A DNA stretch of 64,000 nucleotides from Paragorgia papillata (GCA_035771165.1 JAWNZC010000470.1:1896001-1960000); one strand, 5' to 3'. Shown: positions 32,961-44,798, counted from the stretch's first letter. A program made the numbers and translations. Notes: generated by a model from the letters alone, not told the origin.

Positions 32961-33710
32961 CATGGCCAGAAATACGCGACATACGATTGCGCAACACCCC
33001 GTCGTGGGTCAATGTGGCTCATTGAACTCGCACAATTTGTATATGAAATTATATAGGGGCACGCGTATTTGTTTGAAATAGACAAAGATGATGTGCTGTT
33101 TCTCGAAATGCGAAATCAGATCTTGTTAAGGTTAATGTTGAAGAATATCATGGACTAAAAATTGAGCCCTATTGGCAAATTTTCGGTTGTCCCTCAGAAA
33201 ATATATAAAATCGTGTTGGTTCTCTATGGTTAGTCTGTGTTAGTACGAATTAAACTCCTAGTTACATATTTAAAACCGCTCGTGAAGTCGTAACATCCAC
33301 AAAATCAAACATGCGAAATCGGTTCCTGTAAGTACAATGTCTGAGGTTGCTGGTTTAAGTAATAGCTTGACATTTTATCTTACTTTCGCTTGTCCATTTC
33401 GCTGTTGTATTTTAGAAAGCATAAACCAAATCGTAGTTTTATTTAGGCCCACTTGCAAATTAATTTCCTATTCAATTTGGGCCCCTATGCAAATTACATC
33501 GTGTCTATTAAAGCATAACGGGAAGGTAACATAGGCTGGGACTGTTTTTTCATGTTTTGAGTTCATTATTTTTAGACACTACGTTTAGGATTATTGTCAA
33601 GGATAATCGATAAGCAAAGTTTATCCTTATAGAATACCTAAACATTAAAAAGTTTCTGAAATCAGAAATGTTATATTTACTACGGCTACTTCGCGTATTT
33701 CTGGCTATGG
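32961..33710. mobile_element. Unit A-specific 750-bp insertion
   Basis: Ends CATGGCCAGAAATACGCGA and TCGCGTATTTCTGGCTATG are inverted repeats. In unit B the flanks are joined directly (GTGTGTGAG to AAGAAGTTTT at about 54093). No clear target duplication and no recognised protein. Confidence 0.8.
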
Positions 33711-35475
33711 AAGAAGTTTTTCTTAAATACAGATGAAATGGATGTCCTATTACCGTGTTAGTAGTATGTATTTTACTTGAAAAAGAGCATTACATGCAAC
33801 TTATTGTAGACATAGCCTTGATATTTTGATGACTGAAGTGGAGAGTTGATTTCACCCGGAGCGCTTCATATGTTCTCAACACTAAATATACGGCGAGACA
33901 TTCAGGTATGTTGAAGATTATTATTGTACGCTTATGTCTTAAAATTTAAAAAAAAATTGGAGTTGATAATTGGAAGTTATCATGGCTGAAATTTGCCCCT
34001 TTTCAATGCTTATTATTCGCCAGTTTGATGTCTGAAATGTTACGGATAAAACAAACAAGATACATAATTATGGTATCTTGTTATTCTGTAATCTCCGTTA
34101 TTGTGTCGTTGTACGTGCTAAATCTTGAGAGGGTTAAAACCAGCTGAATTTAAATTCTGAACAACTTTTACATTTCGACGGTTTTAGTAAAAGGTGAATT
34201 GCTAAAGATATGACGAGCGCTTAATTGGTATCATGTTAAACACTTTTATACACCTTGAAATTTACGTGTGAGATAGTTTAGAGATACCTTCTTCAGATTT
34301 CAAGAAAAGAAAAGAAAGCAAATCGGAGTTGATAATTTTGCCATTTTGATATGAAAACCGTAACCCACCCCTGTTTCTTCTAATGTTTCTTTATCGAACA
34401 TTGATCTGTGACTGATGACGATATATGCGATTGCGTTTGCCATTTTGCCAAAGATTCAAAAAATATAAGCTTAAAATGTCGTATATACAAGTTTTCTTTG
34501 AATGATCTTAATTTTGTGTTGGAAGCAAAACTTTCTACCAAAAAAATGTGTGATTTATATGGCAAAAGACCTTCAGATTCGTCTGCTTTTGTACCAGACA
34601 AGCGTAAGTTGTAAATTATCTGAGAGTTATTCAGTTGGCCAGAGTACTGCGGCATCGGCTAGGGAGTCCATTTGAAAACGAAAGGAATCAACCTGTTGCC
34701 GATATTGGCAATGGGTTTCTTAAAACGTCTCCAACGCCACTGGAATATAATGGAATATAATTTCTTTGCCACACGATAACATTGCTTTTGTAAAAAGCTA
34801 TTCGCTAGAAAGCCTGTGACAGTTTCGGCATTTTGAAATTCTATTATCAATTTCAGGATTTCATGATGGGTGGGTTGTGTTGACTTTTCTTTATTTGTGG
34901 AGCGCTTTATTTGTTGCCGTAATGCCACACTGTTCTTATTCGGCTTTAGACCCCTCTTTTTCCCTAACAATTTGCTGCTTTGATTTTACAAAAAATGTAG
35001 CATCTCTTTGTATTACCATGCTGAATTTAATTCACAATTGCCGACTAAAGCTATCCACTTCTTCTTAATACTTCATTTTTAGATAATTCAGTCGAGACAA
35101 TGCAGCAGGACATTTTCCTTTGGGCAAACAATGTTAATTTGAACAGCTTAGTAGATCATCCACCAAGTTATGGAGATAAACAAAAAAAGGAATTACTTGT
35201 TCATAAACAAAAAATCGGTAAACATTGCCTGGCTGCTTAACATCCTCTCCTAAAAGTGCTATCAAAGCTAATGATGCTGACTTACTTGCATACACCAGGG
35301 ACATAGCCAGGGGGAGCCGCTTTTGATATAAAACAACAGACATGTAACTACTAAACTGATGCAATATCAATTGTGTCAGGAAATAAACTATAAACAGTGA
35401 ATTCAATCTACTGAGTGTTGCATTTTGAGTATCTATGTGACGTTTGCGTGTTTTGAGTATTTTATATGACGTTTT
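33711..35475. other. Non-coding part of unit A, matched by 54100-55930
   Basis: Short ORFs here (for example 34659-34970 minus) are not preserved in unit B, where indels break them, so I do not call genes. Nothing else is recognisable. Confidence 0.5.
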
Positions 35476-35688
35476 TTAACTTTTAGAGTCTGTAAATTTC
35501 TCTTCATTTGTCTGTACTGTATAAATTGTCACCAGAGTTTGTAAAAAAGTTATTAAATTTTCAATAGAAATACTTGAACAACTAGTTGTATTTTCAGTGA
35601 TACAGGGCTCTGCTACCTTATCTTCACTATCAGTGTCATCCACCTCAAACAAGTTTGAAATCTCTTCTAAATCTACTTTACCAGCCAT
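35476..35688 (-). pseudogene. Acidic N-terminal protein (MAGKVDLEE), truncated copy in unit A
   Basis: The ATG at 35688 opens MAGKVDLEEISNLFEVDD as in the unit-B ORF 56237-56752, identical except for one residue until NEEKF. There a deletion of about 620 bp (present in unit B as 55941-56563) replaces the rest with TDSKS and a stop. The joint has a short shared word (GTAAA). No domain is recognised. Confidence 0.55.
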
Positions 35689-35941
35689 ATTTTAATGATT
35701 TTATGATTTTTCGGTTTAATTTTACCGCTTTTTACGCTGCTTAATACACCTAGTAACCTGAGCAAAAAATTGTTGCTCAGGAATAAAATCATGTTATCAA
35801 CCATTGTAACAACCGCTGACCGGTGATTAGCAGCTATTCGTTACCAAGCTCCGCATCACACGTCGATCAGCTTTCCCATTGCCGTTTCACCGCCCAGTAC
35901 ATAAGCGCCCTGCCCTCGATCCTCTTTGTAGCCGCCATATT

Positions 35942-36195
35942 CAGTGGCGTAACTGGCGGGTGTCCGAGAGTCAAGTGACGGGGGGCCCCCAAGCCTGGGG
36001 GGCCCCCCGGCAAATATGACCATAAACATTTTTGCTAGTACATTTCCGAGGAATTGGATATTGAAAAAACAGAAAAGCAGTTATTAAAATGCATGAATTA
36101 GTAGTTAGAATATATGTAATTCCAAAATATTCTCACAATAGGCCTACCTCTAGCTGAGTTGACGGGGGGCCTCCTGAGGTTGCGTTACGCCACTG
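35942..36195. mobile_element. hAT-like MITE, CAGTGGCGTAAC ends, unit A only
   Basis: Ends CAGTGGCGTAACT and GTTACGCCACTG. Flanked by GCCATATT and CCCATATT (8 bp, one mismatch). Unit B has the single site at about 58004-58012. The subterminal GGGGGGCCCCC runs form a strong inner palindrome. Confidence 0.9.
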
Positions 36196-36360
36196 CCCAT
36201 ATTGGACAATAGATAATTCGGTCCCAGTGAAACAAGACTAAAACAACGCACGCCGGCGTTTTAAATTTTAGAACTCTTAGTATACGTGATTTAGAACAAC
36301 AATTTAGCAGTTTCCACAGCATTTTCCCATGTGTTTTCATGCTTTGTGTAGACTATTTAC

Positions 36361-36412
36361 CCTGCGAGCAGACCCTTATAAATACTCACCGCTACTAACT
36401 GCTCGCAGGGTG
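36361..36412. repeat. CCCTGCGAGCAG hairpin
   Basis: ACCCTGCGAGCAG and CTGCTCGCAGGGT flank a 26-base loop. Present in both units (58169-58220), so it predates the duplication. Confidence 0.75.
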
Positions 36413-36682
36413 TGTGACAATATACACTACCACAAACGATTGCTGCATTTTTTTACTCCAAAAACTTGTGCGCAGTTAGCACAGTCTGACCCTAAACCTA
36501 TAGAACTGCAAACTGGATTTTTCAAATATAAAATTTGTACGCTCTCACTATAACATTCTGCTTATATCATATCATTTTAAAGCGAAGTTGTATTTAAGCC
36601 GAGCGCCGTATGTTCTAAGTTCAAATCTAACAAATCAAACTGCGACATTCCACTTAATTTCAGTCACATTCATAGAACTTAC

Positions 36683-36989
36683 CTAGTTTTCCAAGTTTAC
36701 CACCAATAATCTTTCTGAAGCTTTTGTTTTTAATCGGATTTCTTTTGTATTGAATCCTACTATTATGGACTGGCTTGATTAGCTGTGGACTTTCCAGTTT
36801 TAGCTTTTCCACTTGTTCTGTTATCATTTCTTGTAAAGATATGATATCCTCTTCATTTCCACTTTCAAGGATATTCTTAGATAGATTGTTGGAGATCTTC
36901 AGCTTCTCTAAATACGACGTTACTTCCGTAGTCTGATTTTCAAGTGACGCATACTCCTCGTTGTATTTAAGTTCTAATTCGTCCACTGA
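36683..36989 (-). pseudogene. TRIM-like coiled-coil end, unit A (5' deleted)
   Basis: It contains the last about 100 codons of the TRIM exon (DELELKYNEEYASLENQTTE ... FRKIIGGKLGKLG) with the same donor CTAG|GTAAGT at 36683. The RING, B-box and most of the coiled coil are gone. At about 36987 the sequence switches to the module found 5' of the gene (CTTTCAAAAGTAAGTATATT on the minus strand), so a deletion of roughly 1 kb or more joined the upstream flank to the coiled coil. It has five or so amino-acid differences from unit B over this stretch and no stop. Confidence 0.8.
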
Positions 36990-37117
36990 AAAATATACTT
37001 ACTTTTGAAAGTTCATCTCTCATGTTGTCTACCTTCAGTGAGTTGGAACTTGAAGCGGCGACAGTTTTGAGCGGCGTTATTGGAAAAATTTAACGTAAAA
37101 CACCGAATTTGTCTGCG

Positions 37118-38466
37118 CAGGGGCGGATCTAGACCCAAATCTGACTGTTGCAAATTATTGACGACACCATTCTACGGGGGTCCGGGGCATGCCCTTCCGG
37201 GAATTTTTGAAATTTCAAACCCCGGAAACGGCATTTCCCGCATTTTGAGTGAAGATTCCAGCTAATTCTGCAGCAGGCGCAATTCAAATTTCACACAAGA
37301 ATAAAGGGCCAAATACGACAATATTTGTTAATATTGGATTTATATTAAAAATCTACCAATAAAAACTGTTGACAACAATATCTGTTTGTGTAAAATATGA
37401 TTGTTTGATAATATATTTATTGATCAACATACCTAGTACTCGTCTATTAGATTTACGCAAGCAGCACGTTGACTGCAACGTTAAAGATTAACGTTTATTA
37501 AATAAATATAATACTGTGTCTTACTCGCTACATATGTGACTGAGAATGAATTCGCGTTCAATCATATAAATACACACAAAGGCTGATCTCAGTCATAATT
37601 TGCATATTTTATTATTCAAATAATAACCCAGGCAATTTATTATTCATGAGCTTCACATACCTCACTGCGTTGTGCTTTGAAGAGCGCAATTCTTAGCTGC
37701 GCGGGAACTGCAACTTCGAATAGTTAATACACAAACATACACGGCGAGGATCATCCTTCTTTCTTTCAAATTCGCTCTTAAGACATTTCTCACAGTAACG
37801 CTTAAGAGCAATCAACTCATCCTCCTTTTCCTTAGGAGAATAACTCATATCATCCAAGACACGCAACAGTTGCTGTAAAACGTTGTTGGACGCAATGGTG
37901 AACAGAAGCCAAGGGAACGAACGAGTAATTACATCACATCATAGTCTAATCATCGGAGATTTCTTCGCTCTAGTGAACTGTAGCGGAAGTTCATAAAATG
38001 CAGCAAAACGTGACCTAAATCTGGCGTGTTGATTGCTTTGCTACAGTCAACTGTAGCGGCTACAGTCCAAATTTAGCACAACTGTAGCCGTCGTAACACA
38101 TCGCCACCACCTCGGAATGCGCCTTTGCGCGATGCATTCTAGTGAGAGAAACATGAGCTGACAAGGCTTATACGTATAAGCTTATACGTATTAATCACCG
38201 GAAATACAAGCGTCTGCACGCAGGCTAATTACGGGCAGGCTCAATGGGCACAGCAGGTTTGTAGGTTGTGCGCCCGGCAATAATTTATATAACGCGCGCA
38301 TGAATGCCTGAAATGGTGGTTTTGAACTTTGGAAAAGCTGAATATTAGTGATATATTATGTAGATGGTGTTAATTTAATGTTAATTTAATTTAATCGTAT
38401 TTTTTTCGGGAAAATCTGACTGTAGCATTCGCTACAGTACGTTGCTACAGTCTAGATCCGCCCCTG
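37118..38466. mobile_element. hAT-like element, CAGGGGCGGATCTAGA ends, unit A only
   Basis: Ends CAGGGGCGGATCTAGAC and GTCTAGATCCGCCCCTG. Flanked by CTGCG on both sides (37113-37117, 38467-38471), a 5-bp duplication. The uninterrupted site is seen at 60465-60480 in unit B. The interior has many CTGTAGC/GCTACAG words and one coding-like stretch (37693-37938), but no transposase. Confidence 0.85.
37693..37938 (-). CDS. Short ORF inside the hAT-like element
   Basis: An 81-codon open frame without an early ATG (first Met about residue 32) that reads like protein: SFPWLLFTIASNNVLQQLLR, then SPKEKEDELIALKRYCEKCL and FERKKDDPRRVCLCINYSKL before TAA at 37693. It may be a captured host exon or a decayed piece of transposon protein. 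I recognise no family, and there is only one copy in the window. Confidence 0.3.
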   Translation of the reverse strand, partial: CDVITRSFPWLLFTIASNNVLQQLLRVLDDMSYSPKEKEDELIALKRYCEKCLKSEFERKKDDPRRVCLCINYSKLQFPRS

Positions 38467-38996
38467 CTGCGCATGTGTTAGTCTTCACGTTCGACCCAGT
38501 CTCTTTCTAAAGAATAACACACGGCCGATAATTTTAACAACATGGCGCTGAAGAAAGCGGTTCGATGAATCATGTTTAAACGTTCTGGAATGTTGTAGTT
38601 TCTTCATTTTGGTTATTATACAGATGTATACTTACAAGTATATAGATGCCAGCTAGAGGAAGTACTGAATAAAGAAGCTTTCTTCTAGTGGAATTGCCAG
38701 TTCTTTCTTGCGCGTCGCTACGGTGTTTATAATCAGCACTAGTCAATTGAAACCCCGACCCCCGGGACATGGCGGGGAAACAGTGTTAAATTTTGATATT
38801 TTCCCCGGTCATCGTTAAATTCAGTGGCCAATTGTGTGTGCGATACTCCATATAGTTACCTTGCTTTGGTCAGAAACTCAAACTCAACGGACTAGTGCAT
38901 ATCTTCAACTGTCGAATTGCCGGGTCGTTTAACTATAGTTCTCGAATTTTTACAAACATGCATGTGAAACTAAACGGTATTTTCCAGTGACTAAAG
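38467..38996. other. Duplicated non-coding segment, unit A
   Basis: Matches 15690-15980 and 60440-60880. A minus-strand ORF (38576-38770) with one hydrophobic stretch (LLYSVLPLAGIYILVSIHLY) is nearly repeated in unit B but ends differently and is disrupted in unit 0, so it is not called as a gene. Confidence 0.45.
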
Positions 38997-39331
38997 CAGG
39001 GCCGGCGCGAGCTTCTAGGAGTTGGGAGGGTACGATTTCCGAAGGGCACATTACGTGGATTGCGCAATCACACCGCGTAAAACCAGTTTCAAGAAGAGGC
39101 CATTTGATCAGGGTTTTTAACATTTGGTGTATATCGAAACAAAAAAAGCAACGAATATTATATATTTGGCTACATTTTGTTCATAACAATCCAGTTGAAA
39201 AAGGCATGCATGCTCTGCGCGCACGCGTTTTGTTTAATATCCAGGGCTTGGCTAAAAAAGGGCACTTCTTCGCCAAATTATTGGGGGGGTAAATACCCCC
39301 CTACCCCCCCCCCCCGGTCGCGCGGGCCCTG
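38997..39331. mobile_element. hAT-like MITE, CAGGGCCGGCGCGAGC ends, unit A only
   Basis: Ends CAGGGCCGGCGCGAGC and TCGCGCGGGCCCTG, with a perfect 8-bp duplication GACTAAAG (38989-38996, 39332-39339). Unit B has the single GACTAAAG at 61856-61863. Internal C- and G-runs; no ORF of note. Confidence 0.95.
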
Positions 39332-39339
39332 GACTAAAG

Positions 39340-40396
39340 TACAACATATCCAAAAATTAGGAGGTTCGCAGTTGAATTTTTCAGTATATTGCATCATTAT
39401 TTTATGGTGTCAAGATTTCTTCTTAATCAAATGCAGTAGTGTAATTTTGTATTTCGCAAAGATTAAGTCAGTGGATTATTTAGCAAACATCAAATCGGAA
39501 GAAGCATTTCATTAGTGTCATTTCAGTCTAAAAACCCAGGAAAATACCTACCAGTATTCCATAAAAATATCATTTTGTAATGTTATCTAAACATCTTCTA
39601 GTAGATGGCTGGAACCTTATCCTGCTGGCAGAGTGCCCATTTTACCCCAGACGTGGAGGAGACTCCGCCAATGCCACTTTTCTTATTGAGCATGCGCCTA
39701 ATCCTGGGTGTCAACCAAGAGGGAGATTTGGTAAATCATCGACTTACCAATGGCCAGTGGGAAGAAGATATATCATTGTATCATTGGAGAAGTATCATTG
39801 CAAGATTTCCTATCAAAATCGAACGATTTTCCAGTTATCAAGTGGGACTTCCAGCTGTTGAATCTTTACATAGTCATAACCTAGCAACAGGCGTTTCAAA
39901 TTTCACTCATAACCACGAGGTACTGATGAAACTGATGAAATTTTATAGTGAAGAGCATAGCTGTTTGTTTGAAAAAACTACATCTCTCTCAGGAAGTCCC
40001 GATGTGAGGCGATGTATTTGTAGGCAATGCATGAGTCGGCTAAGTGTACACAAGCGTTGAGCTCTTCTTGGTCGTCCTCCATAGCGCTAGCCGTGCAATC
40101 CGTGCATGTAATTTTCAAAATGCCTAAACATCTACGAATACGGTAGTCCTCTCTCGATTCTTATTTTTGGCAATATTATTGTATAAAAATAGACGGCCAT
40201 TTGTGCCGTCATTAAGCTTAACCAAGCTTTGTACGTTGAATTGCGTGTACAAAGTGACTTTTAACGACATTTGAAAATTATGCTGACGTCAGCAATAATA
40301 TAATTCAAAACGCTGTAACTCAAGAAGGAATAGTTGTATCGACTCAAAATTTTCCAGAAATACTCGTAATAATGATCTACAAAATATATAAAACAA
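39340..40396. other. End of unit A, with a 151-codon ORF of unknown value
   Basis: A plus-strand frame from 39605 to 40060 is open for 151 codons (starts MAGTLSCWQSAHFT). Its 3' half is present in unit B (61930-62110) but not in an open frame. Related DNA (CAGAGTGCCCTTTTTACCCC) lies near 42880 and 24330. I regard the frame as fortuitous. The boundary to unit B falls near 40397. Confidence 0.4.
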
Positions 40397-40815
40397 CCAG
40401 CGTTATAGGTTTAATAATTTAGATTTTAGAATTATGTGAACGAGCCTGGGACTAGCCTGGAGAATAACTATTCAACTGTCCGGACAGGAAGTCCCCAAAA
40501 CACCGTGGAAAATCTTTCGAATTCGATAGGAAATCTTGCAATTTATCGCAAACCGGACTCGTAATATAGTGAAAAGAATAGCTATCCATTTTCCTTTGTT
40601 TGGAAAAAACTACGTCTCTCCCGGAGGCGGTCCCGATGTGAGGCGGCTGTATTTGCAGGTTAATAGGTAAATCAGTAAAAATTGAATGCATTAGATTTAT
40701 GAAAGGAGAAGCGACGCTGTGAAGCATTTTTAATTGAGTTCAGCATTTTCACTTTCGATTTTATGGATTACGTAAAAAAATGTAGTTAGTTAATCACAGT
40801 AGTCCAACCTCACAC

Positions 40816-41412
40816 CATGGATAGTAAAAAGACTGGATTGGAAACTAATTGTCACGTGAGGTGTTTCCAGGCCGCCGATTGGCTGAAAAGCGTTTTTCTT
40901 TGTTCGAGAGATGTTGAAACCTAGTTGCAAATTGTGATGTCACGAATGGCGTGAGTACGCTTGTTTTACTGAGGTTTTTAGTGAACTTTTCTTCAAATTC
41001 TTCATATCCTCACATTCAGATGACTATGTTGACGTTTCAAATGATTTTATCGCCTTACAAACCTGCCTAAGCCACAATCGAGCGTTCGGGGTAAGCGTTG
41101 TTGATCTTTGTTTTGATGATTCCTGTGTTGTTTTGAAGAAACTGGCGTCCCCAAATTGTGCTTTGTTTTGCTCGGAATTTGGGATGCATATTTTAACTAG
41201 TAAACCTTGATATCTTCTTTTAAAATGAGTAAGAATAGACGGGCATTTTGTCGTATTGTGGCTTTGTCGTATTTACAGACAATTCGATTATCATTTTAGG
41301 CTGTATTAATCCCAAACTTTGAATATACTCGGGTTTTTTAAGCTTGTCAAATACAACCAGGTTGTTATGCTCACGCCATCAAGTTTCCAATCCAGTCTTT
41401 TTACTATCCATG
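40816..41412. mobile_element. Unit B-specific element, CATGGATAGTAAAAAGACTG ends
   Basis: Inverted ends CATGGATAGTAAAAAGACTG and complement. Flanked by CTCACAC (40809-40815, 41413-41419). The unit-A site is intact near 23761-23773 (CAACCACACACTAAGG). No protein. Confidence 0.85.
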
Positions 41413-41422
41413 CTCACACTAA

Positions 41423-42274
41423 TGCATCAGTCAATTCCAGCTGCGATCATCCCCCCCCGGGACAACGCCCGGGCATTGGTAAATTTTCATTTTTTTCGTG
41501 CAAATGCCCGGGGGTAGGGCAAAAAAGAAGGAACAATGCCCCACCCTTGGGACGAAAAAGCAAAACAAATGCCCCACCCCCGGGCCGACAAATTAGTTAA
41601 TTTCAAAGAATGTACTAAATTAATTACATGCGTTTTAACAATTTATATTTATACCTCTGTTCATTGTTCTTTTGGGGATTTTTTTAAAAAAAAAACAAGG
41701 AGAACTATCGTGTTCACTTCAGATGAAAACATCGACGAAAAACCCTATAAATACATCCAAAAGTAGCATGGAAACATTTACAAAAACATTTGTCTGGACC
41801 ACACTTTTATAAAGAAATTTTATTTTAAAACTGTTTTGATCATGAAATTGTGAAACGTGATATAAAATATAAATTTACATATACGCAAACAATTCAAATT
41901 CAAAACAATTTATTACAACGTTTTAATTAAACACAAATATATTTATAATATTAATACTGGAAAAACAAGACAGCCTACCTTTAAATATGTCCACAAGTTT
42001 ATCTAGGCCTTCTTTCTTCAGCCAAGACACAACAAAGCTCTCGTCCTTGCCGATAAAGTCGTTCATTTTGGCATATAACAAAGGAAACTCGTGGCCGCGG
42101 TCTTTTCTCCGTGAGCGACAAATGCCCGGGGGTAATAACCCGTATTGACAAATGCCCGGCCCCCGGGTGAACACGCAGCTGCAAATGCCCGGCCGTGGGG
42201 ACAAGTAAGCGTGCAAATGCCCCACACTGTCCCGGGGGGGGGGGGGATGGTCGCAGCTGGAATTGACTGATGCA
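41423..42274. mobile_element. Unit B-specific TIR element rich in GCAAATGCCCGGG
   Basis: Ends TGCATCAGTCAATTCCAGCT and complement, flanked by TAA (41420-41422, 42275-42277); unit A has a single TAA at the site. Both subterminal regions contain multiple AAATGCCCGGG or AAATGCCCCAC words (at least eight) and long C/G runs. A splice-donor-bounded coding start lies inside (41979-42066). The TWA target suggests a Harbinger-type element; this is inference. Confidence 0.85.
41979..42066 (-). CDS. First-exon candidate inside the TIR element, SAM-like start
   Basis: The ATG at 42066 (in context AAAATGAAC) opens MNDFIGKDESFVVSWLKKEG and then LDKLVDIFK, followed by a donor (AAAG|GTAGGC) in phase 1. The pattern F..WL.K.GL.KLVDIF matches the first helices of SAM domains. 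The rest of a SAM domain is not found in this element, so the exon is either orphaned or belongs to a transposon protein whose other exons were lost. Confidence 0.45.
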
Positions 42275-42277
42275 TAA

Positions 42278-44798
42278 GGTTTACAGTTGTTATTGTTGTA
42301 TTTGTTATATAAACTTGGAAATAACTAAATAAAATATACCTACTTTTGAAACTTCATCTCTTCTGTTGTCTACCTTCAGTGAGTTGGAACCACTGATCTT
42401 GTAGCGGCAATAGTTTCGAACGGCGTTTAAAGCATAGCTGCAATTTGTCTGCGCATGCGCGAAGGTGATGGGGGGTACGAGAATGGAGAAAAATTGTAAA
42501 CAAACAAAACAAACGGCAATAGCGGATTTCGAAGGACTTATTTCTATTATAGATTTAGACGGCTACAACGCTGTTTCCTTCGTCCTGATTTATGTGAATG
42601 CTAAAGATTATTTTATAAAAGAATTTACGATTTTATTCGTGAAATAAGCTATAAATATTGCGTTGAGTACTTTGTCGCAATTAGTGTTTAAGTCAACTTT
42701 AAGTCAACTTTAACAATGGTTTTCTGAAATTCGGTACCTGTGTATTATTTGTTTTTCTATATTATTTACACAATGCCTGAACTACAGGCTGGTTATATAC
42801 AGCGGAATGTCAGGAAAATTCGAAGTAGTCTCTTACACTTGGAATATTGGACACGCACAGGTTCCAGAACCCAGCCGACAGAGTGCCCTTTTTACCCCGC
42901 ACGCGGAGAAGGAGACTGCCAGGAGAGTGGATGAGCCAATGTAGTTTCAAACTGGTCAAACCGGTTATTATCTCACGCGCATGCACAATTATTGAAATTG
43001 CTGAATTTCTACGCGTCCACGGTATTAATAATATACGAAACACTTGTGTACACTTAGCTGACTTAGTTTCACGTCTACAAGTATATAATAAGTCGTAAGG
43101 TACAACAATGTACAAGTTTACGTTGAATATCAGTAAATTAGGTAAAACGTTCTCCCAGCAACGTTTAATATAGTAAATAAGTCCATACATTAAATTTGCT
43201 AATGATTTACAAATAATTCAAATCGTAGTAATAAACTAGCACGCTGGCTTATTTAGAAAATCATTTTTGTATACTGTAGTAACTAAATCTTTATTTACAC
43301 AGTAAGAGTAACATAATCTTCCAATACATATTTCCAGCTCGATTTACACCTAACTTTACAAGTAACTTTCCAACGTCAATAAATACAACATCTTCAAGTC
43401 AGATTAATATTAGCATTTACGCAAGATGTAGAGAAAAAGTGTGTTATGAAGGTCCTGTGTGTTGGTGAGCTAAACTAAGTATAAATAAAGGCGCAAATGA
43501 GACCAGCTGCCAAAAAGCAAAGACAAGGCCTTTGAGTGAGAATCAAACTCTAACTTTGAAAAAGTTCCCTATGCATGCTGGCTATCACGGTAGTGCCACA
43601 ACGCAAAACAATATTTTAGGCTCACATTCACATTTACCTGTGTAACCAGGCCTCATCAAGATAGTTGCTGGCAAGATTATCTTTTATAAAATAACATTTA
43701 TACTACGCGTGCTCCAGGTTTACCTCCTAGCTTATATGCTAGCACAAATGTAGACCAAAGTAGAGTCGAAGCCACTCTTGTATTCAGTGATCCGAGTTAG
43801 TATACAAGCTAAGCGGTTTCTGACTAGGGTTAGGGTTTTTGTCTGGGGTTAGGTGACATTATACAATAATCTCGCAGCCGCCATCTTTAATGAGGCCTGG
43901 TTACACGGGGAAAGCAAGCCCAAAATATTATTTTGCGTGCCTCACGGTTCTGCCCACGTTGGTCGACAATAGTCGGCACTGGTCGAGTCCGATCACCGCT
44001 AACTTCAAATGAGCAGCACAAAGATACGCCACATTGACGTTTTTAACGTCAAACAGGGCACCGCTGTACGTTCGTTCGTTCATGCGGAATCAATATTGCA
44101 AATGACGTTTTTGAAATTGCCAAAGGCAACCCAGTTCGTACAAGTCGCACGAATTTGAAATTTAAAATTCTAATGGAATACATTTTACTTTTCTATATTC
44201 TTCGTTTTTGAGATATTTTAGTTTGTTTGATATGCAAATGAGATGGTCTCTGACGTCATAATCAGGGTACAACATTTTCTTGCTTTACAAAATTACTTAT
44301 ACTTCTATGACTGCTCAACATGAACTGTTCAGTACCACGAGAAGTTTTAATGTGCACAGTTTCAATTGAGTTTATTTTTAACGAATTTGGAGATGCAACT
44401 GATTTTGCCATGTGTGAAAATTGCTTTATCCTGCTTATGACGTCAGAGACCGTCATTTACATATCAAATAAATTGAAATATCTCGAAAACGAAGAAAAAT
44501 ACGGAAAAGTTGCAAAAAGTGTTCTTTTAATTTATATAGCCAATACTTTTTAAGTGTCAGTAGCTATTCCAAATTAGCAAAATTACACGTCGCAAAAATT
44601 CCAGTACTGAAGGAAAATATTCACACTCACATCAAACATGTTTTCCTCTTATATTGTGTTTGTATTGGATACGTCTGATATTTTCTAAAAACACTTCCTG
44701 CAAAATACGAACATAGTTTGGTTTCCAATCTTTTATAATTTGTCTTAAATAACGAAGATTTAAAAACTACTCATAATTTCTTGTTATACACAATCAAT
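42278..44798. other. Non-coding part of unit B matching 23770-26277
   Basis: Contains the second copy of the small ORF starting MEKNCKQTKQT (42484-42647) and of the GACGTCA MITE (about 44205-44500). No other features. Confidence 0.5.

Larger units (their letters stand above)
23390..40396. repeat. Tandem unit A of a 17-22 kb segmental duplication
   Basis: Collinear blocks shared with unit B (A : B): 23.39-23.74 : 40.40-40.78; 23.77-26.43 : 42.28-44.95; 29.37-29.67 : 48.57-48.88; 29.69-30.38 : 48.89-49.23; 31.43-31.98 : 52.23-52.79; 31.99-32.96 : 53.13-54.10; 33.71-35.49 : 54.10-55.93; 35.49-36.99 : 56.57-58.71; 38.48-38.82 : 60.44-60.82; 38.88-39.43 : 61.75-61.93; 39.88-40.24 : 61.93-62.29. 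Order and orientation are the same. Identity is high by eye (most lines differ at a few percent of positions); no exact value was computed. Confidence 0.85.

Noticed and set aside
34659..34970. 103-codon minus-strand ORF with a lysine-rich start
   Set aside because: Unit B has small insertions that break it in several places; likely fortuitous.
38576..38770. Small membrane protein candidate with one hydrophobic segment
   Set aside because: The start and most of the frame are shared with unit B, but the end differs and the unit-0 copy is broken by indels.
39605..40060. 151-codon plus-strand ORF
   Set aside because: The homologous unit-B DNA does not keep the frame, and there is no recognisable domain or splice context.
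41319..42275. Proline-rich ORFs with PGICRS/HPWDEK-type sequence
   Set aside because: They translate the AAATGCCCGGG arrays of a transposon in several frames.
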